From positions 1 to 31,879 of the IMG/VR virus record IMGVR_UViG_3300037258_000027: a stretch of DNA of 31,879 bases; one strand, 5' to 3'. Source of the stretch: a virus. A model generated the notes under the pieces. That model searched no databases, had not been told where the DNA came from, and saw only the letters and a list, made by a program, of their open reading frames with translations. Positions 17,021 through 24,496 of this stretch are shown in pieces; position 1 is the first letter of the stretch; each line of letters begins with the position of its first letter. The translations under genes and the position numbers were made by a program.

Positions 17021-17526
17021 ACCAGGAATTACGCCGGATATTGAATGCAATTGCCGCCGGCACGATGACGGCCGCGGACGACAGCGGCACGGTGCAGCGG
17101 CACCAGGTCAAGATCGGCTACATGGAATTACTCGACCAGGTCCCCGTGGTGCAGCAGTTCGGGTTGGCGTCGTGCCCGCCGCTCACCAGCGATGTCATCG
17201 TACTGTTCATCGGGGGCGACCGCAGCAATGCGGTGGTGATCGGCAGCAACAACCAAGGCAAACGGCCGACCGGACAGGCTTACGGCGAGACCAGTCTATT
17301 CAACGCCTTCGGTATGTCGATCTACATTTCGAAGAACGGCATCGTCTTCGACGGCGGCGGCAAGCCATTCCACTTTGTCAACGGCGACGTGCACGTCGAT
17401 GGCGCGGTGCTCGCGGGCTACGGCAGCGCCGATCAGATCGGCCTGCAGACCCACACGCACGAACAGCTCAACGACAGCCACGGCGACACCGAGCAACCGA
17501 CCCAGGCGCCCAACCCCGGGACATAG
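17017..17526 (+). CDS. Baseplate spike protein (Mu gp45 / gpV-like)
   Basis: A 169-residue protein with an OB-fold-like N-terminus (SGTVQRHQVKIGYMELLDQVPVVQQF split at residues about 24-50), then PPLTSDVIVLFIGGDRSNAVVIGS, the Mu gp45 pattern. The C-terminus contains a beta region (YISKNGIVFDGGGKPFHFVNGDVHVDG) and then LQTHTHEQLNDSHGDTEQPT. The HTH motif near the end matches the His pair that binds iron at the tip of P2/Mu-type spikes. The trimer forms the membrane-piercing needle at the tube tip. ATGA coupling with the hub gene suits their 1:1 use. Confidence 0.93.
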   Translation: MNQELRRILNAIAAGTMTAADDSGTVQRHQVKIGYMELLDQVPVVQQFGLASCPPLTSDVIVLFIGGDRSNAVVIGSNNQGKRPTGQAYGETSLFNAFGMSIYISKNGIVFDGGGKPFHFVNGDVHVDGAVLAGYGSADQIGLQTHTHEQLNDSHGDTEQPTQAPNPGT

Positions 17527-17547
17527 AATGCCGCGAGGCCGCTTTGC

Positions 17548-18000
17548 ATGGATATTCTCCTGTCCTGGGATACGCAGCGGTTCCGCGGCGACTGGACTGT
17601 CACGCCGGGCGACGCTGCGATCGATCCCGGCGGCCTGCAGACCGCGGTGCTGATCTCGCTGTTCACCGATGCTGCCGCGACCGATGACTATGAGCCGCCG
17701 GCCGGCGCCGCGTGGGAACGCCGCGGGTGGTGGGGCGATACCTACGAACCGCTGCCGGCCGGGTCCAATTTGTGGCAGCTCAACCGCGCGAAGAAGACGG
17801 CCGCCACGCTTTTGACCGCACAGGATTATTGCTCGGCGGCGCTGCAATGGATGATCAATGCCGGCGTGGTGCGGGCCGTCCAGGTCGCATGCTCATGGCT
17901 CGATCAGGGCACCATGAGCATCGGCGTCAAAATCACGAATCTCGCCGGAAATCAGCAGACCTTGACGTATGCGTGGGCCTGGCAAAGCGCGGGGGGTTGA
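17548..18000 (+). CDS. Baseplate protein, Mu gp46 family (gpW-like)
   Basis: A 150-residue protein with the gp46 pattern: DILLSWDTQRFRGDW at the start, then PGGLQTAVLISLFTDAAA, then ERRGWWGDTYEP and NLWQLNRAKKTAATLLTAQD, followed by a short beta domain. Members connect the baseplate hub to the wedge proteins. It lies between spike and gp47 as in Mu. GAGG is found about nine bases upstream of the ATG. Confidence 0.93.
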   Translation: MDILLSWDTQRFRGDWTVTPGDAAIDPGGLQTAVLISLFTDAAATDDYEPPAGAAWERRGWWGDTYEPLPAGSNLWQLNRAKKTAATLLTAQDYCSAALQWMINAGVVRAVQVACSWLDQGTMSIGVKITNLAGNQQTLTYAWAWQSAGG

Positions 18001-18003
18001 TCG

Positions 18004-19164
18004 ATGCCATACGCCCGCCCGACACTCACGCAGCTCCGCGACGATGTTCTGTCCGATATCAACTCGGCGCAGATCGTGGACAGCGGCGGCGTCATGATCG
18101 TGGCGCTGCTACAAAAGGCGATCCTGCGTTATGTCGCCTACGCGCAGGCCGGTGTCGGCTTCGAGCATTACAGCGAACTGGACTGGATTGCGAGGCAGTC
18201 CGTTCCATGGACCGCAACCGATGAATACCTGGACGGTTGGGCCAACCTGAAGGGCGTCACGCGCGAGCCTGCCACCGCGACCGCCGGCACCACGACCTAC
18301 ACGACCACAGGGCCATCCATCCCGGCCGGGACCGCGATCACGCGCAGCGGGGACGGCTTCGCTTTCACGGTCGTATCGTCGACGGTGTCCGGAACGAGCG
18401 TCACGGCCATAATGCAGGCTCTAACGGCCGGATCGGCCGGCAATTTCGATGCCAACGTCGTGTTTTTGATCTCCAACCCTGTCGAGGGCGTCCTGGCGCA
18501 ATCAACCGCCTCGGCGCAGACCGGCGCGGGCGCAGATCAGGAAACCGACGACAACCTGCGCACACGCATGCTGGAGGCATATGCCGCGCCACCGCAGGGC
18601 GGCGATCGGCAGGATTACATCGAATGGACGTTGGCCGTCGCCGGCGTCACGCGCGCATGGGTGGCGCCAAACCTCGTCGGCAGCGGCACCGTGACGGTGT
18701 TTTTTATGATGGACACGGCGGAGGCCGCCCACGACGGCTTTCCGCAGGGCACGAACGGCGTGGCGACAAATGAAACGCGCGACGCGGCGGCGACCGGTGA
18801 TCAGCTGACGGTGGCCAACGCGCTGTATGTTGAGGAACCGGTCACCGCGCTGGTCTATGCCAACGCACCGGCGGGATCCGCCACGGCGTTCACCGTGGCG
18901 GATCTCGGCGCGAACAACACCACGGCAATGCAAGCGGCGATCACCGCCGCGCTGAAGGACATGTTCGTCCGGCTGGGCTACGTCGGCGGCACTGCGCAAC
19001 CGGAAACCGGCGCGGCGTGGCCGGCGATCGAACCCGATGCCTGGTACGCTGCCCTGGAAGCGATACCCGGCCTCTCCGGCTTCAAGGTCCCCGTTCCATC
19101 GGCGGCGATTGCCGCCAGCGCCGGACAGCTTCTGACGCTGGGCAGCATCACGTTCGTGACCTGA
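18004..19164 (+). CDS. Baseplate wedge protein J (Mu gp47 family)
   Basis: A 386-residue Baseplate_J protein. The N-terminus (YARPTLTQLRDDVLSDINS) and LDWIARQSVPWTATDEYLDGWA are typical. It also shows the conserved SIPAGTAITRSGDGFAFTV strand region and then GADQETDDNLRTRMLEAYAAPPQGGDRQDY with the Arg-rich signature and the GVTRAWVAPNLVG strand. Wedge dimers surround the hub and anchor fibres. GGGGGGT precedes the ATG, and the gp48 gene starts one base after the stop. Confidence 0.96.
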   Translation: MPYARPTLTQLRDDVLSDINSAQIVDSGGVMIVALLQKAILRYVAYAQAGVGFEHYSELDWIARQSVPWTATDEYLDGWANLKGVTREPATATAGTTTYTTTGPSIPAGTAITRSGDGFAFTVVSSTVSGTSVTAIMQALTAGSAGNFDANVVFLISNPVEGVLAQSTASAQTGAGADQETDDNLRTRMLEAYAAPPQGGDRQDYIEWTLAVAGVTRAWVAPNLVGSGTVTVFFMMDTAEAAHDGFPQGTNGVATNETRDAAATGDQLTVANALYVEEPVTALVYANAPAGSATAFTVADLGANNTTAMQAAITAALKDMFVRLGYVGGTAQPETGAAWPAIEPDAWYAALEAIPGLSGFKVPVPSAAIAASAGQLLTLGSITFVT

Positions 19165-19165
19165 C

Positions 19166-19834
19166 ATGACAGCGCCAAATTACAGCGCTGCCGATTTTCT
19201 TCGGGCGTTCCAGGATCATCTTCCGACCGGGGCGGCGTGGCCGCGCGATGCGGACGCGGCGCAGACGCAATTCTTCGCTGCTCTGGTGCTGCAGTATGTC
19301 CGGCTGCATGGCCGATCGGTGAACCTGCTGAGCGACGCCTTCCCCGTAGCGCCGGTGGAACTTCTGCCCGAGTGGCAGAAGACACTGGGGCTACCCGATC
19401 CATGCGCCGGGCCATCGCCGACGCTGCAGCTGGAGCAGCAGCAGGTGAACGCCCGCTTCATCGCGAGCGGAGGCCAGTCGCGCGGCTACTTCGTCGCGCT
19501 CGCTGCCGCTCTTGGTTACACGATCACGATCACCGAATTTGCGCCGTCGCGTTTCGGCCAGCCGTTCGGCGCTCAATTCGGCGGCTCCGCATGGGCCTTC
19601 GCCTGGCAGATCAACGCACCGACTTTCACTGTCGAGAGGTTCACGTTCGGCCGCGATGCGTTCGGCGAGCCGTTTGCGCAGTGGGGCAACACCGTCCTGC
19701 AATGCGAAACCAGACGCCTCGCGCCAGCGCATACCACGCTGTTCTTCAATTACGGGACCGGCATGGCGATGGTGGATGAAGTCGGCGGGGAGATGTTCGA
19801 CGAAGCCGGCAACCTTCTCGACGTGGCAGCATAA
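19166..19834 (+). CDS. Baseplate wedge protein, Mu gp48 family (DUF2313/YmfQ)
   Basis: A 222-residue protein that starts MTAPNYSAADFLRAFQDHLP and continues GAAWPRDADAAQTQFFAALV, the gp48/YmfQ opening. Other conserved parts are LLPEWQKTLGLPDPCAG, VNARFIASGGQSRGYFVALA and YTITITEFAPSRFGQPFGAQ. The C-terminus (ARRLAPAHTTLFFNYG, with RRLAPAHT as the family end block) is followed by a short extension EVGGEMFDEAGNLLDVAA. The protein occupies the outer wedge and carries the tail fibre attachment site. The fibre cassette begins 12 bp downstream. Confidence 0.92.
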   Translation: MTAPNYSAADFLRAFQDHLPTGAAWPRDADAAQTQFFAALVLQYVRLHGRSVNLLSDAFPVAPVELLPEWQKTLGLPDPCAGPSPTLQLEQQQVNARFIASGGQSRGYFVALAAALGYTITITEFAPSRFGQPFGAQFGGSAWAFAWQINAPTFTVERFTFGRDAFGEPFAQWGNTVLQCETRRLAPAHTTLFFNYGTGMAMVDEVGGEMFDEAGNLLDVAA

Positions 19835-19845
19835 CGGGGCATGCA

Positions 19846-21426
19846 ATGCAGGCGATGACAGACCGTGCTGCCGGATGGGCAATGCGCACGCTGGCGGTGA
19901 CTGCCCTGTTGCTGTGGCTGCTGACGGACGGTGCTCTGGCGGCATGCAGTGGCTATGGGGGCGTGCCGTTCAGCTGCGATACGGGAAACACGCCGCAGGC
20001 CGGCGACTACGTCCTGGGTGGCAGCAACACGTCGCCGCAGGCCGGCAAAACGGTGCGGTGGACGTGGGGGCAGATGATCCAGATGGATCACTCCCTTTCG
20101 CCGGTCACGCCGGCCGGCGGTGGATCGGCGCAGACACTGGCGACGTGGACAGGATATCTGGCGGGACAGGCGAACCCGAATCCCCTCATCGCGACACAGT
20201 TTTCGGTCGACCTCGGCAATTACAGCGCGCCGGCGGATTATCCGGCGAGCATCACCGGCGCCGGGTTCGTCGGCGTGCGCGGCTCGCTTGGTGCAGCCGA
20301 CACGACCGCGACAGCCGCCGCGGTGTTCCAAAAGATCGCGACCGGCAACTCCAGCCTTGGCGTCGATCCTGCCTCGGCGGCGATCGCCATCAAAACGCTG
20401 GGCGGTCCAGCGTCGCATGTGACCGCCTCCTACTCCGCGGCACAGGACAATGCGCCGGGCTATACGATATCGAGCGGCGGCTACAACGGCTCGACCGGCG
20501 CGGTCACACTGACCTTGGCGTCATCGCCATCGCTGGCGGTGGGCGACGCGTTCGCGGTTCACGGGCTGACCGGCACGGGGGCCTTTGCCGATGCGGATGG
20601 CGTCTATTTCGTCGCCGGCGCAGGCACATCGGGCACCACGGTCGTTTATGCGATTGCGACCGGGCTGACGATGACCATCACCGGCGGCAGCCTGGCGGCC
20701 GGGGGGTCTTATACGCCCTACCTCGAGGCGGCGCGGGCGGACGCGACTCTTGCCGGCGGCGAGCTGGCGTCCGCCTATGGCATCGTGCCGCAGGCTGGCA
20801 CAAATGCCGGCGTCCCGTACTGGCAGTTGGTCGCGGCCGAGGGGACTATTTCAAACAACACGGACGATCCGCCGTTCGCGTTCAACATCAATCATTTCGG
20901 CGCGCCCTTCCTCGCGTCGTGTGAATATCAGGGCGTCAGCACCGGTCATTGCGCGGCGGCGGTGATGCTGAACCCGAATTCCGGCGGTCCGTTCTGGCGC
21001 GGGGTGTTGATACCGAGCGGGGCGCTGGACCCGGCCGGGACCGCGATGGAAGTGCGTGGACCGGTCAATATCGGCATCGACGTATCGCTGGCCGAGGACA
21101 TGTATGCCTCGGTGCTCTTGCCGAACGATACGCCGACCCGGGCGCTCAATGAGGCGGGATCCGCCGACTGTACGATCTATTATCTGGACGCCAGCGACAT
21201 CGTCAAAATCGGTTCCGACACCTGTTCCGCCGGCACGAGTATCGGTAACGGCACCAGTCCTGTGACCGTCAACGGGCCGCTGGCGGTGACCCAGATCGCC
21301 ACGTATTCCCCGGTCACCGCGCCCGCCGCGCCGGCCAGCGGTTACACGCTGTACGTCGATGTGGCGGACAACAAGCTCAAAGCCATTGCGTCCACCGGCA
21401 CCATCACCACACTGGCACTCCCTTGA
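19846..21426 (+). CDS. Tail-fibre-like protein with N-terminal export signal
   Basis: A 526-residue protein of the fibre region. The C-terminus (PAAPASGYTLYVDVADNKLK followed by AIASTGTITTLAL) is of a kind often found at the end of phage fibres, and the middle is beta-rich (TGAVTLTLASSPSLAVGD, TTVVYAIATGLTMTITGG). Unexpectedly, residues about 13-33 form a signal peptide: Arg near the start, a LAVTALLLWLL core, then GALAAC, which could be a signal peptidase I site (ALA) or a lipobox (LAAC). I considered whether the true start might be internal, but no downstream start has a better ribosome site; GGGG lies before ATG 19846. Whether the product is a virion part or an exported protein is open. 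Confidence 0.7.
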   Translation: MQAMTDRAAGWAMRTLAVTALLLWLLTDGALAACSGYGGVPFSCDTGNTPQAGDYVLGGSNTSPQAGKTVRWTWGQMIQMDHSLSPVTPAGGGSAQTLATWTGYLAGQANPNPLIATQFSVDLGNYSAPADYPASITGAGFVGVRGSLGAADTTATAAAVFQKIATGNSSLGVDPASAAIAIKTLGGPASHVTASYSAAQDNAPGYTISSGGYNGSTGAVTLTLASSPSLAVGDAFAVHGLTGTGAFADADGVYFVAGAGTSGTTVVYAIATGLTMTITGGSLAAGGSYTPYLEAARADATLAGGELASAYGIVPQAGTNAGVPYWQLVAAEGTISNNTDDPPFAFNINHFGAPFLASCEYQGVSTGHCAAAVMLNPNSGGPFWRGVLIPSGALDPAGTAMEVRGPVNIGIDVSLAEDMYASVLLPNDTPTRALNEAGSADCTIYYLDASDIVKIGSDTCSAGTSIGNGTSPVTVNGPLAVTQIATYSPVTAPAAPASGYTLYVDVADNKLKAIASTGTITTLALP

Positions 21427-21797
21427 TGACCAAATTCTCCGCATTCGTTATCGCCGCGCTGCTCGCGCCGGGCGCGGTGGCCCAGACCGCGCCGGCCGCA
21501 AGCCCGACGATGCACGATCTGCACCGCATGTATCTGGCCTGCGAGCAGCACCACCAGGTGCGGGCCGTGGTAACGGGACCGCCGGCGCGCTGGCAGGTCC
21601 ATTGGACCGCGTTGCCCACGTACGAGACGGACGGACCCTGGCATAACTGCCCCGCTGTGAAGGCGGCCTTCGAGAAGGCCGACCAGGCGCTGATTGCTCA
21701 GCGGCAAGCGGCCACGGCGCCGCAAAGGGCCGCGAGGGCGGCACAGGAATCCGCGCTGGAATCGGCAATCGGCACTTTCAGGGCGGCCGGTCACTGA
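21426..21797 (+). CDS. Small secreted protein of unknown function in the fibre cassette
   Basis: A 123-residue protein whose ATG overlaps the preceding TGA (TGATG), so it is probably coupled. A short N-terminus, a hydrophobic core (FSAFVIAALLAPGAVA) and then QTAP give a clean Sec-type signal peptide with cleavage at AVA-Q. The mature part has CEQHHQVRAVVTGPPARWQV, a Trp/His-rich segment with two Cys residues (LACEQHH and HNCPAV) that could form a disulphide, and a C-terminal helix (QAATAPQRAARAAQESALES). I recognise no family. The export signal and Cys pair suggest a periplasmic protein, perhaps a partner of the preceding product. Confidence 0.68.
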   Translation: MTKFSAFVIAALLAPGAVAQTAPAASPTMHDLHRMYLACEQHHQVRAVVTGPPARWQVHWTALPTYETDGPWHNCPAVKAAFEKADQALIAQRQAATAPQRAARAAQESALESAIGTFRAAGH

Positions 21798-21885
21798 AGG
21801 GATTCGGCAGCTCTCCGATCGAAGCGGCCACGATGCAAGCAGCCGTGCGCACGACGCGGCTTCTCTCAAGCCCCGAGGAATCAAG

Positions 21886-22887
21886 ATGGACCGCCTGATC
21901 GCCACGAATTCGGTTCCGTACGCGAACCGTGACGTCGCGCCCGTGAGCGGCACGCCGCAATATGCGACCGACGGCACCCCCGGCGTCACGCCTGCCACGC
22001 TCTGGCCGTCCTACGCATTCAATATGCTGCAAGACGAGCTGATGGCGGTCATCCTGGCGGCCGGGATCACGCCGGACGACACGAACTGGGGGCAGCTGCT
22101 CCAGGCCATTCGGACGCTCGGCCGCATCAAGCTCACGGGCAATCTCAACATTTATGTCGCAACCACAGGCAGCGACACCGCGAACACGGGCCTGACCTCG
22201 GGATCGCCTTTCGCGACCCTGCAGCACGCATGGGACGTGCTGGTGGCCGACTACGACCTGGGCGGTTATACGGCCACGATCAATCTGGCCGCCGGCACCT
22301 ACGCCGCAGGACTGACCGCCGCGCCGCCAACCGTCGGCGGCAGCGTCGTCGTTCTCGGCAATGCCGGTTCCCCCGGCACGGTCACGATCAGCGTCGCTGC
22401 CGGAAACTGTATTTCGATCCTGAACGGAGACAGCGTCACGCTCAACGGCATGACGTTGACCACGGCGGGCGGCTCGCCGAGCGCGTGTGTGAACGCGCAG
22501 AATGGTTCGACGGTGGCATTTGAGAACATCGTCTTCGGCGCGGCTTACTACCATCTGCAGGCCTCGATCGGGTCGCAGGTGGTTGCGATCGGGGACTACA
22601 CGATCTCCGGCAGCGCAGCGGGACACCTGCGAGGCCACGCCACGGGGGTCCTGCAGGCCAGCGGCGTTACCGTCACCCTGACTGGCACGCCCGCTTTCTC
22701 GGTCGCGTTCGCCATCGCGGACGAGTGCGGCGTGGTGGAGGCGACCTCGACCACCTTCACCGGGTCCGCGACCGGCGCGCGATACAGCGCCGTCCTGAAT
22801 GGTGTGGTTCAAACCAACGGCGGGGGCGCCACCTATTTTCCTGGCAGCTCAGGCGGCACCTCGGCAACGGGCGGCCAATACGCCTGA
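21886..22887 (+). CDS. Tail fibre / beta-helix receptor-binding protein
   Basis: A 333-residue protein starting at ATG 21886, with GAGGAA five bases upstream. Residues 1-85 look like a fibre attachment module (PATLWPSYAFNMLQDELMAV, LQAIRTLGRIKLTGNL). From about residue 95 the repeats of short beta-strands and small residues (GSVVVLGNAGSPGTVTISVA, GDSVTLNGMTLTTAGG, SGVTVTLTGTPAFSVAFA) look like a parallel beta-helix, as in pectate lyase and tailspike folds. The opening of the helix resembles the 'tGsDt..gl...spFaTlq.A' entry of tailspikes. No signal peptide is seen, unlike its neighbours, so this is the best candidate for a conventional virion adhesin. Enzymatic activity cannot be judged. Confidence 0.76.
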   Translation: MDRLIATNSVPYANRDVAPVSGTPQYATDGTPGVTPATLWPSYAFNMLQDELMAVILAAGITPDDTNWGQLLQAIRTLGRIKLTGNLNIYVATTGSDTANTGLTSGSPFATLQHAWDVLVADYDLGGYTATINLAAGTYAAGLTAAPPTVGGSVVVLGNAGSPGTVTISVAAGNCISILNGDSVTLNGMTLTTAGGSPSACVNAQNGSTVAFENIVFGAAYYHLQASIGSQVVAIGDYTISGSAAGHLRGHATGVLQASGVTVTLTGTPAFSVAFAIADECGVVEATSTTFTGSATGARYSAVLNGVVQTNGGGATYFPGSSGGTSATGGQYA

Positions 22888-22931
22888 TGCCGCAGCGTCG
22901 GCCGTCGTAACGCAATCCACGGGAACACCCG

Positions 22932-23387
22932 ATGTCAGGCTCTCTCCGCGGCGTCGTTGCCGATCTTGAGCCGATCTGGCTCAACACCAAGGCACCGGGC
23001 GAATCCCGCGGCTTCCCATTCGACATCTCGGCGCTGGTCGATCTCGCAACCGAAACCATCATAAGCCTGTCCGCCGAAGCGGCGCCGTCGGGCGATGGCG
23101 AGTTGCAGCTTTCCTCGGTCTCGCTGGCCGGATCCACGATAACGGTCGGAATCTCGGGCGGTCAGCCGACGCGCGAATATACGCTCCTGGTCAGCGCGAC
23201 AATGGCGGACGGCGAGGTGTTCGATTTCCTGGTGCGGCAGAAGGTCTCCGTGATCTTCGCCACCGATCAGGCGCCGGCCCCGCCATCGTGGGGTTTCGGA
23301 ACGCCGGTCACCTGGAATGCCGCCGCGATAATGGCACTCGATTACTCGCGTCCGCTCGGCAGCAGCATCGTCGCCGGTCTCCTTTGA
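22932..23387 (+). CDS. Small Ig-like protein of the fibre cassette
   Basis: A 151-residue protein with no signal peptide. It opens with SLRGVVADLEPIWLNTKAPG, continues with a strand-rich part (SVSLAGSTITVGISGGQPTR, then EYTLLVSATMADGEVFDFLV) and ends with PVTWNAAAIMALDYSRPLGS. The 'GGQPTREYTLLVSATMADGE' stretch resembles the Ig-like fold of many phage neck and fibre accessory proteins, where an 'sGG..G..Y.v...v.T..G' motif is common. The function is unknown. It is ten bases upstream of the next gene, so the two are very likely co-expressed. Confidence 0.66.
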   Translation: MSGSLRGVVADLEPIWLNTKAPGESRGFPFDISALVDLATETIISLSAEAAPSGDGELQLSSVSLAGSTITVGISGGQPTREYTLLVSATMADGEVFDFLVRQKVSVIFATDQAPAPPSWGFGTPVTWNAAAIMALDYSRPLGSSIVAGLL

Positions 23388-23396
23388 GGTAGCAAC

Positions 23397-23879
23397 ATGA
23401 CGGCACAGGTCAATGTTTCCGGCCGCGATGGTGGGAGCAACCCGATCACGTTGCGCGCAGAGCAAGCGAGCGACTTTTCCCTTGCGATGCACCACGTCGT
23501 CGAAGTTGCGGGCGCGCCCGCCGCGGCCGGCAATGAGCTATCGGTGAAGTTGACGCCGGTCGCGACGGTTGGATCGGCGGCGCTTGAGAATTTCCATGTC
23601 CTCAAGGCTGCAGCGGGCACGCTCTACGCGGTCAACTGCAACGCGACCCAGACCGGATACGTCATGCTGTTCGACGCCGCCGGGGTGCCAGGCGACGGTG
23701 CCGTTACGCCGCGCAAGGTGTGGTTCTATTCAGCGGCGACGCAGCAGACGATCGACAAGGCCTTCAATCCGCCGCTGGCGATGGCGGCCGGGGCGGTCCT
23801 GGTGTTCAGCACCACGGGGCCATTTACCAAGACGACGCCCGGCAGCGGAGCCGCCCAGTTGTCGGGAGAGATGGCATGA
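23397..23879 (+). CDS. Beta-sandwich virion accessory protein
   Basis: A 160-residue protein without an export signal. The C-terminal two-thirds has a recurrent module of alphaproteobacterial phages: AAAGTLYAVNCNATQTGYVM, then FDAAGVPGDGAVTPRKVWF, then PPLAMAAGAVLVFSTTGPFT. I recall the last block (VFSTTGPFTKT) as common among such phage proteins but have no named family for it. The fold is predicted to be a beta-sandwich. The stop overlaps the next start (ATGA at 23876), linking it to a signal-bearing protein whose C-terminal domain has a similar strand rhythm. Confidence 0.65.
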   Translation: MTAQVNVSGRDGGSNPITLRAEQASDFSLAMHHVVEVAGAPAAAGNELSVKLTPVATVGSAALENFHVLKAAAGTLYAVNCNATQTGYVMLFDAAGVPGDGAVTPRKVWFYSAATQQTIDKAFNPPLAMAAGAVLVFSTTGPFTKTTPGSGAAQLSGEMA

Positions 23880-24496
23880 AGAAATGGCTGTTGGCGGCCG
23901 TGTTCCTGGTGACGCTGCCGGCCCTCGCCTGGGCGTATCAGGAGTATCAGACGCAAGGCGGTCAGGCCGTGGGCGCGGCGGTGCTGATGTGGATCAACGG
24001 ATCCAGCCAGGCCGTCCCCGCGAGCGCATCGACGCAACTGCCCACCCAGGACAGCGCGGCTGAAGGTTCTCTCAGCACAATCGCCAGCAGCCAGGGATCG
24101 TCCGCCACCGGCATTTCTCAGCCCGCCGGCGGATCGGGCATCCTCGGGTGGCTCTCCGGGATCTACAAGGCCGTCACCGGCACCCTCACCGTCGCTACCT
24201 TTCCCGGCGGCGTCACCTCGACCGAGGCGAATGGCACGGTCGCGACGGGGGGCACCTATCAGCTCGTGTTCGCCGCGTCGGCTGGGCGCAAGGGGTGCCT
24301 GATCCAGAACACCAGCACGCACACCGGGTATGCGGCGCTTGCGAGCGGCGCACCTTCGGCGGGTTCCTATATCGGATTTCAGGTGCGCCCGAACGGCGGC
24401 ACTTTCGACTGCGCACACGGCGGCGTCGTGGCGACGGACAACGTCTGGTACACCACGCCGGTGACCGGCGATCCGTTGGTGGACGCCGTGCAATGA
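23876..24496 (+). CDS. Exported fibre-cassette protein with GILGWL linker
   Basis: A 206-residue protein starting with a textbook Sec signal: MKKWLLAAVFLVTLPALAWA, cleavage expected at AWA-Y. The next part is low in complexity (NGSSQAVPASASTQLPTQDS), followed by GGSGILGWLSGIYKAVTG, a motif I associate with alphaproteobacterial phage fibre-region proteins. The C-terminal domain (TYQLVFAASAGRKGCLIQNT, then AGSYIGFQVRPNGGTFDCAHGG) is a beta-sandwich resembling phage decoration domains, with one possible Cys-Cys pair. It is coupled by ATGA overlaps both upstream and downstream to the SGNH hydrolase gene, so the three products are likely made in proportion. Confidence 0.66.
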   Translation: MKKWLLAAVFLVTLPALAWAYQEYQTQGGQAVGAAVLMWINGSSQAVPASASTQLPTQDSAAEGSLSTIASSQGSSATGISQPAGGSGILGWLSGIYKAVTGTLTVATFPGGVTSTEANGTVATGGTYQLVFAASAGRKGCLIQNTSTHTGYAALASGAPSAGSYIGFQVRPNGGTFDCAHGGVVATDNVWYTTPVTGDPLVDAVQ

